Under the pieces are notes generated by a model that did no database searches, was not told the DNA's origin, and saw only the letters and a program-made list of their open reading frames with translations. Source: Fratercula arctica (taxonomy: Eukaryota; Chordata; Aves; Charadriiformes; Alcidae). From it: DNA of 64,000 bases. The DNA lies in contig CANTUZ010000004.1 in assembly GCA_947846985.1 (NCBI GenBank), forward strand, positions 51,499,672 to 51,563,671, in the 5' to 3' direction. Each line of letters opens with the position of its first letter. Position 1 is the first letter of the stretch. Made by a program: the position numbers and the translations under genes. Below are positions 36,702 to 48,536 of this stretch, piece after piece.

Positions 36702-38488
36702 GTAATGGACAGCTCTTTATAATGAAGTGGGGAAGCAGTGAAAACAGTGAATTACTAATTGTCTAAGCAGTGTGAAGTAATTTGCTTGAAGTAGTATTTT
36801 GAGAAAGGATCTTTAAGTGATACAGTTAAAGGGCAAGATGTAGTATTAAGCAATTTTAGAATACTAGCAATGTAATAGAGGTTGTGTTTGTATATTTCTT
36901 CTGATTTTGTCCTTGTAACAGAAGGACATCCTTTGCATCTTGTCTGTCTTAACTTCAGGCACCAGTAAACTTCCAGAATAAAAGTTTGCCTTTCAAAGGG
37001 AGCTACTCTAGCTCTTTATAAACAGCTTTTTCCACCTGCCAGTGCTTTGAGATTCTGTTATGAACAGACACATGTTAAAGCTTTCCATCTGCTTGACCTG
37101 TATGCAAGTTGTGTTAGGCTGATTTCTATGGTACCAGTGTCTGTTGTGCTTCTTTCCTCCCTGTTTCTTGTAAAGTTGTGAGTTTTTCTTCTTGTCATTA
37201 TGACTTAACTCTGCTACTAAAATCTGAGAAAAGAGAGGTAGGGAATGTCATTGCACACACTGTGATTTTGTCGTAGTATGTAGGAAAATAATCACTGAAT
37301 GTGTTTCAGTTCAACTCTAAGTTCTAACCATCAAGTTCTACATTTGCAGTGTAAAACTAATGAAATGCCAAATTAAAACACTACTAATAATAGAATGTAA
37401 TGTAATACTTCAAATTTAACTACATTGATATGGAAGAAGAATATTAAAAAGGAAATTTTAAGAAGTTTTTTTGTAGTCTTGATATCCCTCTAACAGACTA
37501 GATTCTAGCAACTATGTAATTTTGCCTATGCTAAAATATCGATCAGGGAAGCAAGCATGGTAGTCGTGTTTATTTCTGTTGCAGAAAAGTTTATCTTAAG
37601 AAACAGAAAATGCAAAGCTTCCCTAAAGCAACAACCCCTCTTTTCTCTCCCACTCCAACTGATTAAATCAGAAAGTTACTGTGATTTGGCTGAGAATTAG
37701 CAAGTTGGAGAAGAGAAAAAGCACGATGAGTACCATAAAAGACTGTAGAAAATAGTATTTTTGTAGTGTTCTTTTAAGTTATAAGTGAGCTTTTTGTTAA
37801 ATTTTCAAAGATACTTACGATATTTCATATTAGTGTTAGTATTCTAGTGTTACTCAAGAATAGAGGTTAATGCTGTGCCCTTTGGCCTTAACCCATAATA
37901 TTGTACTTTTTATTCCCTTTAATAAGAAAAAAAGCATGGTCATTAAGTGAATTAGTTTAAAATTTTAATTTCTCTGTCGTGTATTTGTATGTGTAGCATT
38001 CAGATGGTGTTAAAAGAGGAGGAAATTTTGTTTGAGGAGTCTGGTGTTTAAAGGTGTTTGTCATCACTTAAATGTTGATTCATAATGTGCCAATGGTAAT
38101 TTTTACATCAACAGGTCATTGTTGAGCATAGACACTTCACTATTTGGAAGCTAAATAAGATTTAGTTACTTCTTACACTTTTTGATTAGGAGTTCTGCTC
38201 TACTGTTTGAGAATCTTGTAACCTGTTTTACACACTTGCTGTCTAAAACTTCATATGTTCCTGAAATACATTTAGGTTTGTGCAGTGCTGTTATCTTTAG
38301 ATAAACATTTTTTTTTTTTCAGGATTTAAATTTATAAGATATTTGTGATATTTGGAAGGATTTCTAAGCTGTAAACAGGGTAGAATGTATGCTTCTTGGC
38401 TTGGTCTGATTTGTACGGACTCTAAAAGTTTATGCATATTCCTAATCTTCCCACTGGGCACTGACTTTCCTTTCTTTCCCCTGTCAAG
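36702..38488 (+). other. RGS12 intron
   Basis: 1.8 kb GT-AG intron, AT-rich, acceptor tttcccctgtcaag. Nothing else recognised. Confidence 0.8.
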
Positions 38489-38689
38489 TCTGAAGCCTCA
38501 AGATTACCTGCATTTGTACCAGATAAAGAGAAATCCCCTAGATACTGCTGTATAAACCTTCCAGATGGTTCATCCAGCAAAATGGCTGTTAAATCTGGAT
38601 TCTCTATCAAAGAGGTGCTATCTGGGCTCTGTGAGAAACATGGCATTAACATAGCTGCAGTCGACCTTTTTTTAGTTGGAGGTGATAAG
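38489..38689 (+). CDS. RGS12: RGS12 exon: most of Ras-binding domain 1
   Basis: 201 nt, 67 codons, phase 0 to phase 0 (GATAAG|GTATTG). After SEASRLPAFVPDKEKSPRY it enters RBD1, an ubiquitin-fold domain: CCINLPDGSSSKMAVKSGFS, then IKEVLSGLCEKHGI and AAVDLFLVGGDK. In RGS12 and its relative RGS14 the tandem RBDs bind activated Ras-family GTPases and Raf kinases and help assemble a MAP-kinase module. Confidence 0.97.
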
Positions 38690-39657
38690 GTATTGCATAT
38701 TCCTGTGCTCTTTTTAAGGCGATTTCATACTCATTTTACTAATAAGGAATTCTGTTCTGACAATAGTAACATGTATCTCCTGGTTCTACCTATAGCTTTA
38801 CATTGGCAATGCTAGTTAATTGAAGGAGAATTTTAGTGCAGCTAGAGGTGGTGGAGTACTGCGTTTGGGGTATATACATTACAGAAAGCAGAAGAGAGCT
38901 TATGACAAGGATTTCCTTGTAATAATAAATTAATTTAGGTGTCTAGTCCATGTAGTTTATCCAGGGGAATGGTTAGCTTGTACTTAATTGAAAGTATCCA
39001 CAAAGAAAACAAACATGTTGCAGTAGATGGTACTTCATTAAAGCAAAGAAACATAATGACATTCAGTTGTTCAAAGGTGAAATGAGATTAATTCATACTA
39101 GGTATATGTTTTAATATTGAAGAAAATTTCCAAGACAGTAGTCTACGTTGGTGGGGGGTGATGGCTCTTATTCCAACAGAAGTATCTTCAATTCAAATAG
39201 AAGCTGTGGATGTGAAACATTTATTGTCTTAAATTTGTGCTTATGATAAATCTAGATGATTACAATGACAAAAAATCAACGAATGTGCATAGATATGTGC
39301 CTGTTTTTTCAAATCTTTTAATGACTGTTGACTTGCCACATTTTCTAATGCATCACGCTATGTAATGATTTATTTAAGTTGAAGAACCTAGGCTTGTTTT
39401 AAAACACTGAGTTCCTGAATACCTGCTGACTCCAGGGGAAGTTGAAGTTTGGCCATTGTCTCACAACTAGCCGAAATAAAATACACTTTAATCATGTTGC
39501 ATATAGTAAATGAATATCCACTAGAATGCATGCAACCTATATTAATAATTTTCTGAGTTATCTGAAATTATTTTTTTTAACCACTCAGCTGTTCTTTTGT
39601 ACATATTTTAAAATTAATTTGCTCTCTCTTCTTTTGTTCCTGATATGTGCTCTGTAG
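38690..39657 (+). other. RGS12 intron
   Basis: About 1 kb GT-AG intron, AT-rich, acceptor gtgctctgtag. Nothing else recognised. Confidence 0.8.
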
Positions 39658-39731
39658 CCGCTTGTTTTGCACCAAGACAGTAGCATCCTGGAGTCTCGGG
39701 ACCTACGTTTAGAAAAACGCACTTTATTTCG
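39658..39731 (+). CDS. RGS12: RGS12 exon: end of RBD1
   Basis: 74 nt, phase 0 in and phase 2 out (TTT CG|GTAAGA). Encodes PLVLHQDSSILESRDLRLEK and RTLF, the last strands of RBD1. The split Arg codon is completed by the next exon. Essentially identical to mammalian RGS12 from memory. Confidence 0.97.
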
Positions 39732-40261
39732 GTAAGAGTCAAAAATACTATCTTCCTCTGGCATTTTCCATTTTACTTTTTCTCAGCGCACTGAAGTATA
39801 TTGTCTGTTACCTGTGCAGCAAAGCAGTAGTTAAGGCAGAAAAGAATTTATCTGAATCCAGCAAAAAATCCAGTTAGCCATGCAACATTTTAGACTGTAA
39901 TCCAGAATCCAGCATTATGGGATGTTAGATTCCCGTTCATGGTACAGGCACATTAGAAGAAATAGATCTTAGTATCAAGCAAAGAGTCTCATGTGAAGAA
40001 GGAAGGCGATGTAACATTTGTAACTGAAAATGATTGATTTCCACATCTTGCAGTTAAGTCACAGTTTGAATTTCTGCTATAGTAAAAGTCCATTTTTACT
40101 TTAGATTGCAATAACACTTAGGCAAGAGACATACATTTAGTATGGGGATTCTCTGTGTTACACAAGTGCCTAAGTTAGATATCGTGCCTACGTTTAGTCA
40201 CTGATATCCCTTAGATTTAGAGTCAGTTACTAAGTGCTTCCTCTACAGGTAATGGTGAGAT

Positions 40262-40345
40262 TCGGGTATCTTTAAAAGGTAATTCAGAAGAGGGCAACCA
40301 GCGTAAGGATCAGTGGGAGAAATGCGGATCTACAGGAACATTTCA
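40262..40345 (+). mobile_element. Possible small CR1 ORF2 fragment
   Basis: The start (agaagagggcaaccagcg) resembles the CR1 ORF2 segment encoding the 'KVQRRATRMI' motif. The resemblance fades within about 80 bp. Short and degenerate, so it may be coincidence. Confidence 0.3.
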
Positions 40346-40750
40346 AACTGAGTAGAACAGCACCTGGCAAATTTTAAATGTTGCAAGAGGAAGCTTTCTG
40401 GATTGCTGTCTTGGATACAAGTGGGATTTTGATGCCCGTGTTCCAGTTTAGGTACTTTTAAATATTATTATGATGTCGAACTGCTCAAGCTGAAGCAGTT
40501 GTGAACACGCATATAGGACAGATCTTCAGGCACAGAGGGACCTTCCACATCAGTTAGAGACATGTTTAGTAGGATGAAGCAGCGTGAGAATGAGGTGGAA
40601 ATTGAACTGCAAGCCTCCAAGTCTAATCCTAAATGCAACAATAAAAAAATAGGCCTTTAAGATTAAATGGATGTATTTATGGAGTACATATTCCCATTTA
40701 GTTACATCTGTAATTATGTCCCTAACTGGCAGATTACAGTAAGACTAATT

Positions 40751-40786
40751 ATATAAATTCCTCTGAGTATATAAATTCATCTGAGT
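40751..40786. repeat. 18-bp tandem duplication
   Basis: Two adjacent copies of ATATAAATTC(C/A)TCTGAGT (40751-40768 and 40769-40786) differing at one base. A recent local duplication. Confidence 0.85.
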
Positions 40787-41921
40787 ATAGATTTCTAACC
40801 CTGAATCTTCAGTCAATGTTCTAATATTATTATTAATTTGGGTATAATATAATTCAGTACATTATATATTTAGTATTATGTAATATTATACATTTTTTTC
40901 AAAATCATGTTTCTGTTTTTTCCAAAATGCCAGAAAATGTTTTAATGTTCCTAAATTCTAACAGTCCAAACTAGTGCTATGAAAACTCCTGAAAAAAAAG
41001 TCATGAAGTAGAATGTTTGTGTTATATTATTGATTTGAGCTTTCAAAGTGAATAAAATTTATTTTGACAGGCATTCTTCATTTTGGCTTTATATAATTTT
41101 TCTTTAGGAAATAGGGGTATTTTCTATTTAAGGGTACTTCAGATTAATGAATGTGGTTTAGCATATTCAATTTTGAAATTGAGATTAAGCAGTCTTTTAT
41201 TAGGTGTGAGTTTATTGAGTTTCCAAATTAAAAAGGAACTTTTAAGTAGGCAGTACCATATGTTACTTGTGTGTTAATTAAGGTGTAGAAATGTTCTACA
41301 TTATTTCCTTCTGTGGGTAGACACTGTGTAAGCAAAAATACTCAAATATTTGGAATATTTTCAGACATAAGACAAACACGATGTGGATATACTTCATTAC
41401 CTGAATGTCTGCCACTTCTGTGTCAATTACCAGTTAATGATTAAAATTGATTGTTTCATTTAGTAGCTGTTGTATTCAAAGAAAACATGAAAGACAAAGT
41501 TTCAGTTACTCATGTTTCTTGTGGAGGAGAAAAGTCAATAAGACTAAAAACCTTGTATTTAAGTAATTTATGTGAGAGAGAAGATGGGGTTTGCATTTAA
41601 TCGTGACTGGCAAAATCACTAATAATTTTCATTTCTTTGGATGATGTACATTGCTTTTGATAGTTTTGTTAGTAATAAGCCTGCCCTTGTTTTCATACTA
41701 TAGTGCTGTTATAGTCAAATGTAGCTGTTATGGAGGAACTGGGGCACAGATGAAGAGCATTTAAAAAAAAAAACAACCAACTAGGTACAGTTCTGTGCAG
41801 GAAAATAGACAAAAATGGAATAGTTGTTTGGGTTTTAAAATTTTTGTTATTTCATTATTTTTTTGCTATTTTGATGAAATGATATAAAATTGCATAATAG
41901 ACTGAAGAGGGCTGTCTTTAT

Positions 41922-41948
41922 TCTTTAAATTCTTTAAATTCTTTAAAT
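41922..41948. repeat. Three tandem copies of TCTTTAAAT
   Basis: Three consecutive perfect 9-bp units in an AT-rich intron. Confidence 0.9.
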
Positions 41949-42530
41949 TACAACTTTAAATTAGAAAAGCAACAACAATTGCTTTTACAGCTTTGGCATA
42001 TAAGTTTTTTTTACAGCAATGTTTTGGTGATATGGTGGCATCTAGCATGAAATTAGCATCCTCTGGAATTGCACTGTATTTGTTACTATGCTTAAAAATA
42101 AAAATTCCCGTCCCAGCCCATCTCAAGTAATTGAATAGGACATTGTGAACCTCTCTTGTGGAAGTGGGAAGAAATATTTTTCTTGCACCCAAGACATGGA
42201 GTCACTTTGGAAACACTCCTGGACCAGAGTGGTCAGAGCAATCTCACTGTAAAGATGCAAGTGCTATGGAATGTATCTAATTGGTGTGAGGTTCACCATG
42301 CAATTAGGTTGGCTCACGTCTTCACTCAGCTCTGGTGAGTGAAACAGTGGAAGTTTTATCTGTATTTAAAGTGCTTTATACCTTCAGTTTAGGATAGATT
42401 TGTGCTAGTGAGGTTTCAGGGTCAGTAGCTGTAAACTAGTATAACTTTGCTGTAGATTGGATTTTGTATATTTTGTCCATTTTGTTTATTGGAATATTTC
42501 GTACTTAATGTTAAAATTGATATGTTTCAG

Positions 42531-42657
42531 GCTGGATCTTGTTCCAATCAATCGATCAGTTGGTTTGAAAGCTAAACCCACCAAACCTGTAACAGAGGTC
42601 TTAAGGCCTGTGGTTGCAAAATATGGTTTAAATCTTAATGAACTTGTGGCAAGACTA
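42531..42657 (+). CDS. RGS12: RGS12 exon: Ras-binding domain 2, first part
   Basis: 127 nt, phase 2 in (CG+G = Arg) and phase 0 out (AGACTA|GTAAGT). Encodes RLDLVPINRSVGLKAKPTKP then VTEVLRPVVAKYGLNLNELV. This is the start of RBD2, again ubiquitin-like, with conserved Lys and Arg residues on the Ras-facing strands. Very close to mammalian RGS12. Confidence 0.97.
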
Positions 42658-43626
42658 GTAAGTATCTTTTGATGTAATTCAAGCTGCAATATTTTTTGTC
42701 TGGAGAAGATCATATGATAGTCCCTGAAACTATTCCTATCCTTATAATTAGGCATTAAAATCTGTATTTATAACTATACGTTGAGATGAGAATGCATAGT
42801 AGTCATAACCATTATGCCTAGTAGTAACTACCTCAAAATAGTCTGCATCTGTTTTATGTTCTCCTTCAGAATAAATCTGACATCCTAAGTAGTAAAGCCT
42901 GAATTTAGCTTCTTCCGGAGCTCAACTTTTTGTGTTATTAGCCAGGGAATGTTTATTGAGATTAGTTAAAGCTATTGTTCCATTATCCTGGGAATCATGA
43001 AAGTTACCTCAAATCTCCTTGCAGAAAATTTCTGTGGAAGCAGACTACTTCAACTTCTCTACTACTAAAACACTTGAGTAGCATTTTCTCTATTCTATTA
43101 TGATGGAATATCAAGGAATGGAAAGTTACTTTTGTGGTATTTCTAGAATGTATACTGTCTTGGCTGAACCAGTCCATGTTTTTAAAATAACTGGAAAGCA
43201 TGTTGGTATAAAGATAACTTAATTTAATAAAATTACAAAATTAACAAAGTACAACCAATTTAGAATATAAAAATAATCTCAAGCTTCCTCTGAAAAATAC
43301 GATTTGCTGAACATACACCCTAATAGTCCTAGAGTATTTGTGCATGCTTGCAAATTGGGTGATTTTTTTAAATTTTTTTTCTCCTTGTATCTTCTTTTCC
43401 CCAAATATCGTTCTTCTCACGTATATGGGTTACACTCATTGTAATCAAGATAGTTTTACACAAACAGAATAAACATTTTTAGAATGGTGGAAGAAAGATA
43501 TATTGAGGCTACACCGAAACATAAAAAATGCTTTGCTCATTTTCTTTCAAAAAATGTCAAGACTGCATAAATTTCTTCTGAAAACAGCTTTTTCTCTATT
43601 ATATACAAACTGTGATCCGACTTTAG
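42658..43626 (+). other. RGS12 intron
   Basis: About 1 kb GT-AG intron, AT-rich, acceptor ccgactttag. Nothing else recognised. Confidence 0.8.
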
Positions 43627-43723
43627 AATGGTGAGCAGGAACCACTTGATCTTGGTGTCCCTATATCTAATCTGGATGGTCAGCGAGTTGTTCTAGATGA
43701 AAAAGAGCCAGCAAAAGGTAGAG
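43627..43723 (+). CDS. RGS12: RGS12 exon: Ras-binding domain 2, end
   Basis: 97 nt, phase 0 in and phase 1 out (GGT AGA G|GTAAGT). Encodes NGEQEPLDLGVPISNLDGQR, then VVLDEKEPAKGR. It closes RBD2 and starts the linker to GoLoco. Conserved with mammalian RGS12 (EPLDLG, ISxLDGQRVVL). Confidence 0.96.
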
Positions 43724-45224
43724 GTAAGTTGGAATAAAAGCTTTTATTTACAAATGCCAAGACGGTTTCATAAACCCTGACTTTGGTCAGTTTCTTCTGC
43801 TGATGTGAAGGTGAGGTAAATGTCATTAGATTTGGATGTGTCACATGTGGCATATATTCTTTTTAACTAAAAAGGAGTGCAGTTTGTAAAGATTAAAGAT
43901 TAAATTCATCTGTTGATACCAAGTACTTTACTGTTGCAGTAAGAAATTTTGTACTAGTAATACTTGAATACTTAGCTCAGCCATAGATACACACATTTAG
44001 GGACATAGTACCCAGTAATAATAATGAGAATAAAACACCAAATAACTTCTGTGGATTTGGCAATTAATTCAAAAGAAACATTCTGTATAACAGATGTAGT
44101 TTGTGCAGCAGCTATATATACTGCTGTGATAACCCCCTTCTTTAACATGCAGACCCTACATCTCCAGTTTAAAGCGATGATTTCTGGATATAATACTAAA
44201 AAGGATATAATTTGTGATTTCCCTGGACAAAATAATGTGAAAAGTAGAAGCTGATCAACTGAACAGCTGACAATCTTTTGTCACAGTTAACATGCTAGAT
44301 TCATGTAAGCAGCCTTGAGAGTAAAGGTTCAATTTCATTAGGAGGCCTTTTTATAGGTATAGAACACTTAGTTTTAAAAATGAGATTAGGTGCAGTTAAA
44401 TTAAATTGACTTAAACCAGAGATCCTCTTTGAGGAAGAACTAGGAGAATAAACATGGAGGTATTTATTGAGGAGAATCAGATTTGTCATTTTTCTAGGAA
44501 ACAGAACCAATTGTCATTTTGAAAAAATGACACCAATCTAAACCAATCTAAAATCTAAGTCACCAATCTAAATAAACCAATCACCAATCTAAATACTCTC
44601 ACAGATAATTAGTTTAAGGATTACAAGTAAAACTGTAATCCTATGTGCTGCCAGCTGCCGTAAAAGCCTAAATCATAGAGGATCATTGTAGCAGTAGGCT
44701 GATTCTGTGGCAACGTACTAGTGAAAAAGGGCCATGAATCTGTGTTTGCAGGCCCATCTTCAGTTAGTACATTTGTTGTAGGCAGATGTAATTTGAAGTA
44801 GCCATTTAGTTACTTAGAAGTAGACAAGGAGTATATGGCAATGTCTAGAAAACAATTGATGCATAAAACAGGTTGGAAAAGGTTCAATGTGACCTTTCAA
44901 TAGTCTTTTCTGCTGAATTTTGATTCTTGTTTAAATTATAAATTTGAGAATTACAAACTGAAATCAACTGAAAATTTAGGCGAGCTTAAATGAAACTTCA
45001 GCATCTAGAAAAGTATTGCTTGTATTAGAAAAATTTGAAGATGAGAGGGAGATTCTGGTGGGTTTTGACTGAAAAGTATCAGGGATATCAACTGCTCACT
45101 CTGTCTTTGAGAAATTTTAAAGCAAAAAATCTGTTTCGTGCATCATTGTCACCTGTAATATTACTTCTTTGGGAAATTATACATTTGTAGTTATAGAAGG
45201 TATGTTTATGTTCATTGTTTACAG
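43724..45224 (+). other. RGS12 intron
   Basis: 1.5 kb GT-AG intron with an irregular tandem array of CACCAATCTAAA-like units at 44531-44594. Otherwise AT-rich. Confidence 0.8.
44531..44594. repeat. Irregular tandem repeat of (CA)CCAATCTAAA
   Basis: Four copies of CCAATCTAAA with variable spacers (AATCTAAG, TAAACCAAT). Three of the four are preceded by CA. Suggests replication-slippage growth from a CCAAT-containing seed. Confidence 0.8.
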
Positions 45225-45292
45225 ATAAACAAAAAGGTGCATCAGTAAAACAGAGTGCAGCTGTAACTACTTCAAGAAATCAAGTATCTACT
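45225..45292 (+). CDS. RGS12: RGS12 exon: linker
   Basis: 68 nt, phase 1 in (G+AT = Asp) and phase 0 out (TCTACT|GTAAGT). Encodes DKQKGASVKQSAAVTTSRNQ and VST, a Lys/Ser/Thr-rich flexible linker between RBD2 and GoLoco. Low complexity, but placement and phase are exact and the sequence resembles mammalian RGS12 (DKQKG, VKQ). Confidence 0.94.
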
Positions 45293-45814
45293 GTAAGTCT
45301 TCTGCAATGATTTTTGTCCCTTAGATCATCTTTTGTTTCCTTCTGGAATTCTGTACTAAAAGCTGCATTCATCTATGATATTTAATCAGTCAAATTATGT
45401 AACTAGATTGAGTATAGCTATAATTCATCTGATGTTTTTCCACTGTCAACAGCATTTATTTGTGAGAACTTTGTCTTCATGATGAATCAAATAGCTCTTT
45501 CACTGTGTTGTAGTTGTTGTTTCTTGTCTCATTGGTTTATCTATATTTGAAAATGATTGAATTACTCTGAACTTCGAAGGCCCTTTCTGTAATGTGAATT
45601 CTTCAGAGTAAAGAATATTATATTTATTTACGCATTTTTGGGAAGTACTATAGCAAATGTTCTTTGCAATAATCAAGATTAAACTAAAACATTTGTTGTG
45701 GTGGTATTAGAGAAATGTGTTTTCAAAATGACTTTTTTATTCACTTAGACCATATTATATACAAAATGATATAACTTAAATGTAAGTAGTACCTTAACTT
45801 TCCTTCTAATGCAG
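45293..45814 (+). other. RGS12 intron
   Basis: 522-nt GT-AG intron, acceptor tttccttctaatgcag. Nothing else recognised. Confidence 0.85.
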
Positions 45815-45968
45815 GGAGAGGGAAGAACTCTAGGAAAGTCTAATTCTATCAAAATGAAAGGCGAAAATGGAAAAAATGCTAGGGAAGTCCGGCTGTCAAA
45901 GAGAGAAGACTCTATTGCAAAGATTGGGAAAAAAAAATGTCAGAAAATAAATTTGGATGAAGCAGAGG
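45815..45968 (+). CDS. RGS12: RGS12 exon: pre-GoLoco linker, branch point of alternative 3' ends
   Basis: 154 nt, phase 0 in and phase 1 out (GCA GAG G|GTATGT). Encodes GEGRTLGKSNSIKMKGENGK and then REVRLSKREDSIAKIGKKK, ending NLDEAE. The leftover G has two good downstream partners: GG at 46998 (making Gly, short form) and AA at 48537 (making Glu, then FFELIS of GoLoco). The basic IGKKK patch and NLDEAE just before GoLoco are conserved in mammals as I recall. Confidence 0.96.
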
Positions 45969-46997
45969 GTATGTGAACTTTATAGTTTATGTATTAACAT
46001 AAGTAGTCTTAGAAAAATTAGGATTTTGTATCTGTGTAGGAAAAGGTACCATGTGTTTAATACTGCATTGTGAAAATCATAGTCATGATCCTTATATTTT
46101 TGTTTGATTCCGTGTTTGAATTGTATAGTTTTTGAAGATGAAGGTAAAATTTTAAGAATACCTAAAGCTAGACGCAGGTGCTTAGTGGGATTTTAAAAAG
46201 TGAAAGCTACCTAACTCCAGGTAAAATAAAAAGGAATTAGTTACTCAATTGCAGTTGAATATCCCATTTGATACCCTTAGCAAGCCATGTGGAAGCTTGC
46301 CTTTCTGCTCACCTTTACCTAAGAGTCTTTAACTCACTGAAAGATATTCTGCACAACGGTATAGGCCCTAACTTACTCAGGAAAGAATTTTTGAAAATTT
46401 TATGCTAAAGTTTATAACAGTCAGGGCAGTATAATCTGATGACCCTGGAGGAGGTTACTGGTAATCTTGTATATTCCGAGTCCTATTTTTACCTCCAATT
46501 ACATCTTAATAGTTTGGGGAATACCATTGGAAAAGAATTCATACGATCATTTGCTTTCTTATAGAAAGATGTCCATGGCATAAAGAGGAATAAAACCAGT
46601 GCAGCAGCAGAAAAGTTGAAATACTATCCTGTGCCCTAGGGCATTAACTAAAGCCATTGCCAGTCTTGTTAGCTCTACACATTCCTCTCTATTTCCCCAA
46701 GCAGAAAAAAAAATCAGAGGACGTGTTTTACCCAGAGATTAAAATTTACTGCTGATGTTACCTAATATGCATATCCAAAACCTGGTTATGCACAGTTATA
46801 CAGCAAATGAATGTTCATCTGTGAATAAATGTCTCAGAAAGGAAAAAAAATGCTGTGACTGAAACTTTTGTTGCAAAATAGATATTTGTTAATATAAATG
46901 TTATTACAAAATATTAGTGCGTTTTAAATTATTTTCTGTTGCTTACTATTTTGTTAAATTGTTTTCCATATTTTAATATTTTCATTTTTCTTCCTAG

Positions 46998-47020
46998 GGC
47001 TGAGTAAAACATTAACATAA
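46998..47020 (+). CDS. RGS12: RGS12 alternative terminal exon, coding part (GoLoco-less isoform)
   Basis: A strong acceptor (cattttcttcctag ending 46997) gives G+GG, so the frame reads GLSKTLT and then TAA at 47018-47020. The protein therefore stops after RBD2 and its linker and has no GoLoco motif: it keeps GAP and Ras-binding activity but should lose GDP-G-alpha-i binding. A UTR of about 1.2 kb with a convincing poly(A) signal follows, which supports a real terminal exon. I infer the isoform from signals; I do not have transcript evidence. Confidence 0.72.
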
Positions 47021-48250
47021 TTTGAAAACTTCAGAATTCGAGGCTTTCACATTTTATTTTGCATTTTGTGAAATTTGTCCAAGTTTGGAAAATACGTGCC
47101 AAATGTTGTGGACTGTTTTTTAATGAAAAAAAAAAAAAACCCAAACACAAAACCTGTTCTATGAAGTTTGAAATTTCAAAAAGGAACATTTTTGTATGAC
47201 ACATATTTCAGAAATGTTGCATGTTTTAATATGCATACCGCCATTTTGCAAAACTTTGGCAATAAGAAGCATTTTGAAGCTTCCATCTTGGCTACATTCA
47301 GATTTTATGGCATTTGACAAAGCATGTTAAAATGGCATTTTTACAAACACGTTGCAAAGCCTGCCAAATATGAATAGAGGATTAGGAACAAGGTCATAGA
47401 AGTGCAAGTGTATGACCTCATATTATGCCAAGTTAAAACTGATACTAACATTCTGTGCTTTATTTTGTAATGGCTTTTGCTTCAAGCGATATTTATAAGC
47501 TGGGTTGAAGCTATTGATTTTAATTCATCTGTTGGAGATGGTCTTTTTAAGCATCTTTAATATTCTGTAGTCTCAATGCTCTCTTCTTGAAAAATTAGGA
47601 CATGCAGAGACCCTATATTAAGAGTTAAATATTTTTATATTTATATGTTTTGTACTGAAGAGTTTGTTTATTGTTGTGATGCTTCGTTTTTGAGGAGTGG
47701 TATAATTCTTGGCTTATGATTGATAAGTTTCTTGTTGCCAAGTTTTGAGACTTTCTAGAACAGTGGTGATTTACTATGAGTATTATTTATATATAGAAAC
47801 ATATTAAACCATTGGACATCATTAAGGACATGATCAGAAAATCACTTCTAATTGTATTAAAAACTCTATAAAAAAAAGCTGCCCCATCCCTTTTAGTAAT
47901 GGTTCCTTTGATGATTATTGACTGCCTATATGCTACTGATTAATTGCAGCACAAAGTAAAATGGGGTTACTTAAATAATCATCTGATCATGCCCTGTGAT
48001 GATAACATCCTGGATTAAAACTACACCGTGAATTGAATTTAAACTGTGATAAAATATCATTAAACTGAGAGACATTCAATATAACAAGGAAGTTTGCAAC
48101 ATTTTGAATCTTTGAACTTTCAAATGGCATGGCTATTTTTGAGTTAAGATCGGCAAAAACCATCCAGAATATAAAAACGTGCACCCATTGTCAGTAAGAC
48201 CAGAGCCTTGTTTTGTATAAAGAATTAAAAAATCCCGTGTGTGTGTGTAC
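47021..48250 (+). other. RGS12: 3' UTR of the GoLoco-less RGS12 isoform
   Basis: AT-rich sequence with an early A-rich run (about 47127-47139) and two ATTAAA signals (47803-47808 and 48224-48229). The second is followed by a GT-repeat downstream element, so the end is placed near 48240-48250. No second gene overlaps it. Confidence 0.55.
48224..48248 (+). terminator. Poly(A) signal ATTAAA with GT-repeat downstream element
   Basis: ATTAAA at 48224-48229 is followed by (GT)6 at 48237-48248, the U/GU-rich arrangement used for cleavage and polyadenylation. An alternative earlier ATTAAA is at 47803-47808 without an obvious GU element. Confidence 0.55.
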
Positions 48251-48536
48251 AGATTTATTAACTGCATAAAATAGAAGATGTGTTCAAGGCTCAGTGAATT
48301 GCAGCTGTTCTAAACTGCAAAACTCTTACAATAGCAATCCTGATGGTCTTAATTATAGTGATGGTAGCGAACATTGCTGCAATTGAAAAAGTTCCTAATT
48401 AACATGGGATCTTATTTCAAGGCAGCATTGAAAGAATTGAAGATCTTCATGGAAAATAAATGTGCTGAAAATTTACATTGTAATGGCATTGCACTTTCTG
48501 ACAAAAACTTGTCAATTTTGGGTTTTTCCCCAATAG

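Larger units (their letters stand above)
39732..42530 (+). other. RGS12 intron
   Basis: 2.8 kb GT-AG intron. Holds an 18-bp tandem duplication at 40751-40786, a 9-bp triplicate at 41922-41948 and a possible short old CR1 fragment at about 40262-40345. The rest is AT-rich. Confidence 0.75.
45969..48536 (+). other. Intron skipping the short terminal exon, contains alternative last exon
   Basis: Removed when the GoLoco exon is used; acceptor gggtttttccccaatag at 48536. It contains the complete alternative terminal exon 46998 to about 48250. The part before 46998 is AT-rich and holds no other exon that I see. Confidence 0.8.

Noticed and set aside
47803..47808. ATTAAA as the main poly(A) site of the short isoform
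   Set aside because: No clear GU-rich element follows it. The signal at 48224 with its GT repeat is a better candidate, though minor use of this one is possible.
48374..48536. ATG-initiated N-terminal extension of the 265-codon frame around the GoLoco exon
   Set aside because: The frame is open by chance upstream of a strong acceptor at 48536. RGS12 similarity begins exactly at the splice site, so the ATG at 48374 is intronic.
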